From Halomonas sp. 7T (lineage in GTDB: Bacteria; Pseudomonadota; Gammaproteobacteria; Pseudomonadales; Halomonadaceae), in contig NZ_CP087112.1 in NCBI RefSeq assembly GCF_025643255.1, positions 186,001 to 250,000 of the forward strand: a stretch of DNA of 64,000 bases, read 5' to 3'. The position numbers were made by a program, and so were the translations under genes. The notes beneath the pieces were generated by a model that was not told where the DNA came from, ran no database searches, and saw only the letters and a program-made list of their open reading frames with translations. Position 1 is the first letter of the stretch. The number at the start of each line of letters is the position of its first letter. Positions 57,840 to 64,000 of the stretch are shown here, piece after piece.

Positions 57840-58913
57840 ATGAACGCGAATCGCTCTTTACTCTTTACGGCCCTTGCCGCGCTTCCGCTGGCAATCGCCA
57901 GTGCCACGGCCCAGGCCCAATCCTATGAAATGGTCATCGCCACCCAGCTGCCGGAGGATATGAGCAATAACGAAATCTATCCGGCGCTGGTGCATTTCAA
58001 AAACCTCGTCGAAGCCCGCACTGACGGCGATCTTGAGGTGACTATTTTTGGCGGTGGCCAGCTCGGTTCTGAAGTAGAAAACGGCTCGGAAGTGCAGGGC
58101 GGCCGTACGCTGCAGTCCACCATTATGTCCGCCGGGGCCATGTCCTCGTTTTATGGCGACTATCAAGCCGTTACGGCTCCTTTCCTATTTACCAGCTGGC
58201 GCCAGGCCTGGACGTTCTTCGATAGCGAGTGGTTTGCTGACTTTATGTCGGGCACCGTGGATGCCGCGAGCATGCGCTATCTGGGCACCTTCGATGACGG
58301 CGGCGGCTTTGTGGCCTTTACCAATAACGTCCGCTTGATCGAGACCCTGGAAGACCTAGAAGGGCTCAATATTCGTACCGAAGAGAACCCGGCCCACGTC
58401 GCCATCATGCGCTCGTTAGGTGCGTCGGCCACGCCGCTGCCCTGGGGCGAGCTAATCACCGCGCTGGAAACCGGCTTAGCCGACGGCCAGTTCAACGCCC
58501 CGGTACTCAACACCACCTTCAACTTCGATGCAGTGACCGACTACACCACGCTCACTGGGCATGTGTATAACAGCGCGCCCTGGGTGGTGAGCGAGTCCTG
58601 GTATCAAACGCTGCCAGAAACACATCAGCAGGCGCTGATTAGCTCGGCGCGTGAGGCAATTCAGCTCAGCCACGGTATGTCGGGCGCGTTAGCTACTGCT
58701 AGCTGGGTCGAGTCCTGCGAGCGCTTTGAAGCCTGCTACCTGATGCCCGATGCCGAACGTGAGCGCATGGCCGAGATTGCCCGCCCCGCTTGGCAGGAGT
58801 GGATCGTGAACGACTTCGGTATGGAAGAGGCGCGTGTTCAAGGCCTGCTGGATGAAGTTGAGCGCGTGGGGCAGCAGCTGGCTGAGGACGATCTACGAAT
58901 TTACGGACAATAA
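57840..58913 (+). CDS. TRAP transporter substrate-binding protein (DctP family)
   Basis: A 357-residue periplasmic binding protein. The signal peptide NRSLLFTALAALPLAIASATAQA is cleaved around residue 24-26. The mature protein has the DctP hallmarks FKNLVEARTDGDLEVTIFGGGQLGSE, read in parts, and LEGLNIRTEENPAHVAIMRSLGA, whose arginine usually clamps the substrate carboxylate. LETGLADGQFNAP is the other conserved segment. The substrate is therefore probably an organic or amino acid. GAGGTGTG before 57840 selects that ATG over an upstream one. It is followed by the two membrane subunits. Confidence 0.9.
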   Translation: MNANRSLLFTALAALPLAIASATAQAQSYEMVIATQLPEDMSNNEIYPALVHFKNLVEARTDGDLEVTIFGGGQLGSEVENGSEVQGGRTLQSTIMSAGAMSSFYGDYQAVTAPFLFTSWRQAWTFFDSEWFADFMSGTVDAASMRYLGTFDDGGGFVAFTNNVRLIETLEDLEGLNIRTEENPAHVAIMRSLGASATPLPWGELITALETGLADGQFNAPVLNTTFNFDAVTDYTTLTGHVYNSAPWVVSESWYQTLPETHQQALISSAREAIQLSHGMSGALATASWVESCERFEACYLMPDAERERMAEIARPAWQEWIVNDFGMEEARVQGLLDEVERVGQQLAEDDLRIYGQ

Positions 58914-58966
58914 CGCTAAGTGATCGAGCAACGCTGGGGCCATGCGCCCCAGCGTGAGGAAAAGCC

Positions 58967-59512
58967 ATGGGCGTTCTAACTCCTTTGCGTCGCGTAAGCG
59001 ATCTGGTCAACCAGGTGGCTATCGTGGTGTGTGTGGGCTGTATTCTGGCGATGCTGGGCATCTCCTTTACTGCGTTTTTATACAAATTGATCACCGGCAG
59101 CACGCTGAGCTGGACCTACTCGCTGGCGCGGCTGTTTCTGCCCTGGATTGGTTTTCTCTCCATGACGATTTCACTGCGCTACGGCGAGCACGTTGCCATG
59201 ACGCTGCTGGTACGCAGCTTGCCTAGAATAATGGTGCAGGTGGCCGCCGGGCTTTGTTTAGCAGTGATTGGCCTGTTTGCGCTGATGCTCACGTGGTACG
59301 GCTGGGGCTATTTTAGCAATGCCACCCAGGTGTATATGGTCTCCGACCAAATCCGTATTCCCAGCAAAGTCACCGCCATTGTGGTGCCGATGAGCGGGGT
59401 GATTATGCTGCTGCACTTGGTGCATGGCTTTGCATTGCTAGAACACTTTATTGATGAGCAGGACGTGATTGGCGAGCTTATCGACACCGCAGATGGGGAG
59501 CACCGCTCATGA
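58967..59512 (+). CDS. TRAP transporter small membrane subunit (DctQ family)
   Basis: A 181-residue protein with four membrane helices (about residues 16-38, 52-68, 84-108 and 135-157), the DctQ layout. The conserved turn WTYSLARLFLPWIGFLSM and the following RYGEHVAMTLLV segment fit the family. GAGGAAAAG precedes the ATG. It overlaps the large subunit by 4 bases (ATGA), giving translational coupling. Confidence 0.9.
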   Translation: MGVLTPLRRVSDLVNQVAIVVCVGCILAMLGISFTAFLYKLITGSTLSWTYSLARLFLPWIGFLSMTISLRYGEHVAMTLLVRSLPRIMVQVAAGLCLAVIGLFALMLTWYGWGYFSNATQVYMVSDQIRIPSKVTAIVVPMSGVIMLLHLVHGFALLEHFIDEQDVIGELIDTADGEHRS

Positions 59513-60783
59513 CGCCTGCGATTATTGCGTTTGTCGTATTGCTGTTGATCGGCGCGCCGGTGGCGGTCGTGATGGCGATGTCTGGGTTAGCGGGTGGTTT
59601 TGCCATTGGTGGCGAGCGCATGCTCGGCATCATCGCCGACCGCATGTTCTCCGGCGTCTCGGGCTTTTTGCTGATCGCCGTGCCCTACTTTATCTTCACC
59701 GCAGAGTTAATGAACCAGGGCGGGCTGACCCAAAAGCTGATCGCGTTCAATAACGCGCTATTTGGCCGGGTGCGGGGCTCGCTTTCCCATGTGAATATCT
59801 CGGTCTCGGTATTCTTTGCGGGGTTAACCGGTGCGGCGGTAACCGATACGGTGGCCATCGGCAAAATCATGATTCCTGAAATGAAGCGGCAGGGCTACGA
59901 TGCCGAATATGCCGCTGCGGTGACCGCCTGTTCCTCGATCATTGGGCCGATTATTCCTCCTAGCGTGGTAATGGTGGTCTACGCCACGCTACTACGGGAT
60001 ATTTCGGTGATTGATTTGTTTGCCGGCGGCATTATCCCTGGCCTGTTGATGGCGTTAGCACTACTAGGCGTTAGCTTCTTTCTGGCCTGGAAGCGCAACT
60101 ACCCCAAGCAAGCACCGACGCCTTTTAAAGCGGCGATAGTCGCGTTGCTAGTGGCGCTGCCTGCCATGGTGGTGCCGCTGATTATTCTTGGCGGCATTCT
60201 CTCAGGCTTAACGACGATTACCGAAGCATCGGGTTTCGCTGCGGTCTACGCTATCGTAATTGGTGTGGTGTTCTACCGTAACCTGACGTGGCGCAAAATT
60301 TGGAATGCGCTGGTCACCACGGTGCGCTTTTCCGGCGTGGTGTTTTTCCTGCTGGCCACCTCGGCGGTATTGGGCTGGTTTGTTACCCGTTCAGGCATTG
60401 CCCGGGATGCGGCCAGTATCATCACCACCTTCAGCGACGCGGCCTTTGTACAGCTGATGCTGGTATGCCTATTGCTACTGATCATAGGCACCGTTATGGA
60501 TGTGCTGCCTGCCCTGGTGGTGATGGCGCCGGTACTCGTGCCCGCGATGATTCAACTTGGATTTGACCCGCTCCACTTCGCTATCCTGATGATTGTGGTG
60601 CTCAATATCTCTAACGTAACACCGCCGGTGGGGATGACGCTGATGACGGCCGCGCGAATAGCGGAGGTGCCCTATGAGCGTGCGATCGTGGCATCACTAC
60701 CGTTTTACGTCTCTTTTTTGGTGGTGATTGTATTGCTGGCGGCGTTCCCAGCGCTCTCCACCTGGATACCGTCACTGCTGTGA
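59509..60783 (+). CDS. TRAP transporter large membrane subunit (DctM family)
   Basis: A 424-residue permease with about twelve membrane helices and two re-entrant hairpins, which couples uptake to the sodium gradient, well suited to a halophile. Conserved blocks include AVPYFIFTAELMNQGGLT, VSVFFAGLTGAAVTDTVAIGK, ACSSIIGPIIPPSVVMVVYA and NVTPPVGMTLMTAARIA. Length matches DctM (about 425). The deacetylase gene follows after 20 bases. Confidence 0.94.
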   Translation: MTPAIIAFVVLLLIGAPVAVVMAMSGLAGGFAIGGERMLGIIADRMFSGVSGFLLIAVPYFIFTAELMNQGGLTQKLIAFNNALFGRVRGSLSHVNISVSVFFAGLTGAAVTDTVAIGKIMIPEMKRQGYDAEYAAAVTACSSIIGPIIPPSVVMVVYATLLRDISVIDLFAGGIIPGLLMALALLGVSFFLAWKRNYPKQAPTPFKAAIVALLVALPAMVVPLIILGGILSGLTTITEASGFAAVYAIVIGVVFYRNLTWRKIWNALVTTVRFSGVVFFLLATSAVLGWFVTRSGIARDAASIITTFSDAAFVQLMLVCLLLLIIGTVMDVLPALVVMAPVLVPAMIQLGFDPLHFAILMIVVLNISNVTPPVGMTLMTAARIAEVPYERAIVASLPFYVSFLVVIVLLAAFPALSTWIPSLL

Positions 60784-60803
60784 CCAGCTAAGGACTGCGA
60801 CCC

Positions 60804-61835
60804 ATGAAGTGTTTTTATCACCCTGACCAGGCGTTGCATGCGCCGTCCACCTTCCTGCTACGCGGACAGCCTGCCCCTTCGCCTGAAGGTCCGGTGCGTG
60901 CCGAGCTGCTCACCCAGGGGTTAGCCAGTGCTGAATGTGTGTTGACAGCACCAGTGGAGACGGACTCCCCCAAGCTGCGTAAGCGCCTGGAGCAGATTCA
61001 TACGCCGCGTTATTTAACGTTTTTGGAAACGATCTATGCCCGCTGGCAGGCGCTGCCCAATGCGGCCGAGTTTGTAGCCCCCAATATTCACCCTTGCGGC
61101 GGTGGCCACCACTACCCCCGCCACCCGATTGGGCAAGCGGGCTGGCACCTGCACGATATGGCCTGTCCGCTCAGCGCGACCAGCTTTCAAGGCGCGCTGG
61201 CCTCGGCGGCCACCGCCGAGGCGGCAGCAGAAGCGGTGCTGGAAGGAGAGGCGGTTACCTATGCGCTGTGCCGCCCGCCGGGCCACCATGCCGGGCCGGA
61301 GCGCGCCGGCGGCTTTTGCCTGCTGAACAATTCCGCGCTGGCTGCCACCGTGCTGCGCGAACGCTTTGCCAAGGTGGCGATTATCGATGTCGACCTGCAC
61401 CACGGTAACGGCACCCAGGATATCTTCTACGCCAGAGGCGATGTATGGACCGGCTCGCTGCACGCCGACCCCAGCGACTTCTACCCCTTTTTCTGGGGCG
61501 GTGTAGAGGAAGAGGGCAGCGATGAAGGCGTGGGGGCCAACGTGAACCTCCCTTTGCCGGTAGGCAGCGATGGCGAGGTCTATTTAGACGCGTTGGCGAT
61601 CCTTATCGACCAGCTGCAGCGCTTTGAGCCGGAAGCGGTAGTCGTAGCGCTGGGGCTAGATGCCCATAAAGATGACCCGCTAGCGGGCCTTAATGTGGAA
61701 ACCGAGGCGTTTATCGAGGTAGGCAAACGTTTGAGAGCGCTCTCGCTCCCGATGGTGATTGTGCAGGAAGGCGGCTACCCTACCGAGCATTTAAGCGCCA
61801 ACCTAGCGGCCTTTATGCAGGGATTTAGCGCATGA
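60804..61835 (+). CDS. HDAC-fold deacetylase 1 (acetylpolyamine amidohydrolase-like)
   Basis: A 343-residue zinc amidohydrolase of the arginase-deacetylase fold. The catalytic histidine pair is in CRPPGHHAGPERAGGF, the zinc ligands in IIDVDLHHGNGTQD (Asp and His) and ALGLDAHKDDPLAG (Asp), and the transition-state tyrosine in VQEGGYPTEHL. The full set suggests an active enzyme. Bacterial relatives deacetylate acetylpolyamines or other small N-acetyl amines. AAGGA precedes the ATG. It overlaps the second deacetylase by 4 bases. Confidence 0.9.
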   Translation: MKCFYHPDQALHAPSTFLLRGQPAPSPEGPVRAELLTQGLASAECVLTAPVETDSPKLRKRLEQIHTPRYLTFLETIYARWQALPNAAEFVAPNIHPCGGGHHYPRHPIGQAGWHLHDMACPLSATSFQGALASAATAEAAAEAVLEGEAVTYALCRPPGHHAGPERAGGFCLLNNSALAATVLRERFAKVAIIDVDLHHGNGTQDIFYARGDVWTGSLHADPSDFYPFFWGGVEEEGSDEGVGANVNLPLPVGSDGEVYLDALAILIDQLQRFEPEAVVVALGLDAHKDDPLAGLNVETEAFIEVGKRLRALSLPMVIVQEGGYPTEHLSANLAAFMQGFSA

Positions 61836-62938
61836 GCAGCACCGGCTTTTACTGGCATGAACGCTGCTTTTGGCATGACCAGGGGGCCATCGGCGTGTTC
61901 TCCGCACCAGGCGAGTTCTTGCAACCCCAAGCCGCTTCAGAAAGCCCGGAGAGCAAGCGGCGGCTTAAAAACATTCTGGAAGTCAGCGGGCTGATTGACG
62001 AGCTTCACGTGGTAAAGCCTCCCGCCGCCACGCTGGAAGACCTGCTGCGCTTTCATACCCCGCGTTACCTGGATGAACTGCAATCCGGGGACGAAGCACA
62101 GGGCGGTAACGGCGGCGACTGCGCCCCCTACATGCCGGGCAGTTGGGCAGCGGCGACCCGCTCAGCGGGGCTGGCCATCGCCGCGGTTGAGGCGGTAGCA
62201 CGGGGCGAGGTGGATAACGCCTACGCGCTGTGCCGCCCGCCGGGCCACCATGCCGAAGCCGATCAGGGTCGAGGGTTCTGCCTGTTAGGCAATATCCCTG
62301 TGGCGGTGATGCGTGCCCGCGCCCTGGGCCAAGCCTACCGGGTCGCGATACTCGATTGGGATGTTCATCACGGCAACGGCCAGCAGGCGGCGTTTTATAA
62401 CGACTCCGACGTACTGACCGTTTCGTTACACCAAGCCGCGAACTACCCGCTGGACACCGGCGGTTTTGACGAGCAGGGCGAAGGGGCCGGGTTAGGCACT
62501 AACCTCAACCTGCCGTTGCCTCCTGGCTGTGGCATTGGGGCCTACGCGTATGCGATGGAAACGCTGGTGCTACCCGCGCTGGAAGCGTTCAACCCCGACC
62601 TGATCGTGGTGGCCTGTGGCTATGATGCCTGCGCCAAAGACCCGCTAGGCAAGATGCTGCTCAATAGCCAAGCCTTCGCCACCATGACCGCCCAAGTGAA
62701 GGCCGTGGCAGAACGCTGCTGCAGTGGCAAGCTGGTGGTGGTGCATGAAGGTGGCTACTCAGAAGGCTATGTGCCGCTTTGCGGCCATGCGGTGATCCAA
62801 ACCCTCGCGGGTAGCGACACCTCTGTTTTTGATCCGCAAAATGACGAAATTGCCGCCTGGGGCTACCAATCGCTGCAGCCGCATCAGCAGGCGTTAATCG
62901 ATGGCTGGCAACAACAGTGGGAGCAAATAACCCGATGA
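61832..62938 (+). CDS. HDAC-fold deacetylase 2
   Basis: A 368-residue paralogue of the preceding gene, with an intact active site: CRPPGHHAEADQGRGFCLL, ILDWDVHHGNGQQ, ACGYDACAKDPLG and HEGGYSEGYVPLCG. The N-terminus GFYWHERCFWHD and the Cys-bearing YDACAKDPLG set it in a different branch, closer to class II HDAC-like bacterial enzymes. The two adjacent copies differ clearly in sequence, so they probably handle different acyl groups or act in sequence. It overlaps the aminotransferase start by 4 bases. Confidence 0.9.
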   Translation: MSSTGFYWHERCFWHDQGAIGVFSAPGEFLQPQAASESPESKRRLKNILEVSGLIDELHVVKPPAATLEDLLRFHTPRYLDELQSGDEAQGGNGGDCAPYMPGSWAAATRSAGLAIAAVEAVARGEVDNAYALCRPPGHHAEADQGRGFCLLGNIPVAVMRARALGQAYRVAILDWDVHHGNGQQAAFYNDSDVLTVSLHQAANYPLDTGGFDEQGEGAGLGTNLNLPLPPGCGIGAYAYAMETLVLPALEAFNPDLIVVACGYDACAKDPLGKMLLNSQAFATMTAQVKAVAERCCSGKLVVVHEGGYSEGYVPLCGHAVIQTLAGSDTSVFDPQNDEIAAWGYQSLQPHQQALIDGWQQQWEQITR

Positions 62939-63891
62939 CACCGCTTTATGATCGTGACGGCTGGATCTGGCAGGATGGCCAGTGGCTTGCCTGGCGGGAC
63001 GCCAAAGTACACGTGTTTACCCATACGCTGCACTACGGCATGGGCTGCTTTGAAGGCGTGCGCGCCTACGCAGGGGCGCAAGGCCCCCAACTGTTTCGGG
63101 TGGCAGAGCATACCCGCAGGCTAGTGGAAAGCGCCCACTCGTTGGACATTCCGCTGCCGTTTAGCGAAGCCGAGCTGATTGATGCCCAGCGCGAAAGCGT
63201 GACCAAAAACGGATTAAGCAGCGCCTATTTAAAGCCCACCGTTTTTCTAGGTGCCGAAGGCCTGGGGCTGCGTGCCCAAGGGCTGACCACCCATGTGATG
63301 ATTGCCGCCTGGGATTTAGGGCCGTACATTTCGCCTCACGCGGCGTCTCACGGCCTGCGCGCTTTAACTTCTTCCTGGGCGCGCCACCACGTCAATATCA
63401 GCCTATGCCGCGCTAAAACCAGCGGTCACTACGTGAATTCGATGCTGGCGCTCAACACGGCAGTGAAAGCCGGTTTTGATGAAACCATCATGCTCGACCC
63501 AGAAGGCTATGTGGCCGAGGCCTCGGCGGCGAACGTCTTTTTACTGCGTGATGGCGTGCTGCATACCCCAGAAGTGACCTCCTGCCTGCAGGGCATCACC
63601 CGGGATAGCGTCATTCAACTGGCCCGGGATGTATTAGGGATTGAGGTCAAAGAGCGGCGTATTACTCGCGATGAGCTCTACACCGCCGATGAAGCGTTTT
63701 TAACCGGCACCGCCGCCGAAATTCTGCCGCTAAGAGAGCTGGATGGGCGCAGAATCGGCACTCGCGCTGGGGCACCGCCACCCAGCGAGCCGATTGCCGC
63801 CCAAAGCGTGACGGCTCAGCTGCAGCATCTCTACCGCCAAGCGGTACGCGGCGAGCTAGACGCCTACCGGCACTGGCTAACTCCGGCCTAA
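62935..63891 (+). CDS. Class IV (branched-chain type) aminotransferase
   Basis: A 318-residue PLP aminotransferase of fold type IV. Segments typical of the IlvE group are VFTHTLHYGMGCFEGVRAY, the aldimine lysine in SLCRAKTSGHYVNSMLAL, EASAANVFLLRDG and the late EAFLTGTAAEILPLREL. The best studied members make leucine, isoleucine and valine, but in this operon it more likely serves the catabolic pathway of the imported amine. A GTG at 62917 is in frame; the ATG at 62935 overlaps the preceding stop (ATGA) and gives the usual length. Confidence 0.88.
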   Translation: MTPLYDRDGWIWQDGQWLAWRDAKVHVFTHTLHYGMGCFEGVRAYAGAQGPQLFRVAEHTRRLVESAHSLDIPLPFSEAELIDAQRESVTKNGLSSAYLKPTVFLGAEGLGLRAQGLTTHVMIAAWDLGPYISPHAASHGLRALTSSWARHHVNISLCRAKTSGHYVNSMLALNTAVKAGFDETIMLDPEGYVAEASAANVFLLRDGVLHTPEVTSCLQGITRDSVIQLARDVLGIEVKERRITRDELYTADEAFLTGTAAEILPLRELDGRRIGTRAGAPPPSEPIAAQSVTAQLQHLYRQAVRGELDAYRHWLTPA

Positions 63892-63920
63892 CCCTTGGCA
63901 TAGCCCCGGGGTTAATGGGG

Positions 63921-64000
63921 CTAGCCGTGCTGCTGAATCGCCTTCTCCAGCGCGGCTAATCTGCCTGGGGCCAGTGCATCTTCCACCGCCGTAATACGGA
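63921..64000 (-). CDS. C-terminal end of an unidentified minus-strand gene
   Basis: From the right edge an open minus-strand frame encodes about 26 residues, RITAVEDALAPGRLAALEKA and a short QQHG tail, to a TAG at 63921-63923. It converges on the aminotransferase gene with 29 bases between. The fragment is too short to name a family. A small inverted repeat (TAGCCCC/GGGGCTA) spans the gap and the stop but has no T-run. Confidence 0.5.
   Translation of the reverse strand, partial: RITAVEDALAPGRLAALEKAIQQHG

Overview
The window reads as chromosome from a moderately halophilic gammaproteobacterium of the Halomonadaceae (Halomonas/Vreelandella-like). This is inferred from family content: a Gammaproteobacteria-type bioBFHCDA run, a der-bamB-yfgM-hisS-ispG-rodZ-pilW-rlmN-ndk block joined to iscRSA, TrkAH potassium transport, a TRAP uptake system, acidic envelope proteins and a photoactive yellow protein very close to the Halorhodospira halophila protein. 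No 16S gene is present, so genus is inference. Coding density is high, no gene-free stretch exceeds 300 bases, and I saw no CRISPR array, insertion sequence or prophage.

Left part (1-11.2 kb): a Zur-box-preceded COG0523 GTPase cut by the left edge, a DUF2805 protein and a methyltransferase on the minus strand; then on the plus strand eutBC (ethanolamine ammonia-lyase), a CIA30-domain protein, and a complete photoactive-yellow-protein module: the photoreceptor apoprotein, a p-coumarate-activating ligase and a tyrosine ammonia-lyase that makes the chromophore precursor. An intrinsic terminator sits between the photoreceptor gene and the two enzyme genes. aceK and a sirtuin without the usual zinc cysteines follow.

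Centre (11.1-33 kb): the whole biotin operon bioB-F-H-C-D-A on the minus strand with tightly overlapping genes and an inverted repeat over its promoter; then a DTW-domain tRNA modification enzyme, a TraB-family membrane protein, trkH-trkA, dodecin, and the rsmB-fmt-def translation group divergent from lysM-dprA-tsaC-hemF-aroE. Smaller envelope genes (M48 lipoprotein, DUF1439 lipoprotein, an 85-residue membrane protein) and a DUF815 ATPase close this part.

Right-centre (33-53.5 kb): housekeeping genes almost all on the minus strand: der-bamB-yfgM-hisS-ispG-rodZ-pilW-rlmN-ndk-iscA-iscS-iscR-cysE-trmJ. The isc operon has no iscU, hscBA or fdx where these normally lie, although a very E. coli-like IscR site remains in front of iscR. 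suhB, transcribed the other way, encodes an inositol-monophosphatase fold whose metal-binding motif is altered. secF-secD-yajC-tgt-queA and a tRNA-Leu(CAA) follow.

Right end (53.7-64 kb): an accessory region. It holds a secreted two-PRC-barrel protein, a decayed glycosyltransferase pseudogene, and a co-directional AraC regulator-RidA-ornithine cyclodeaminase-like-TRAP (DctPQM)-two HDAC-fold deacetylases-class IV aminotransferase cluster. I infer that this last cluster imports and breaks down an N-acylated amino compound; the substrate cannot be read from the sequence. It is the best candidate for an undescribed pathway in the window.
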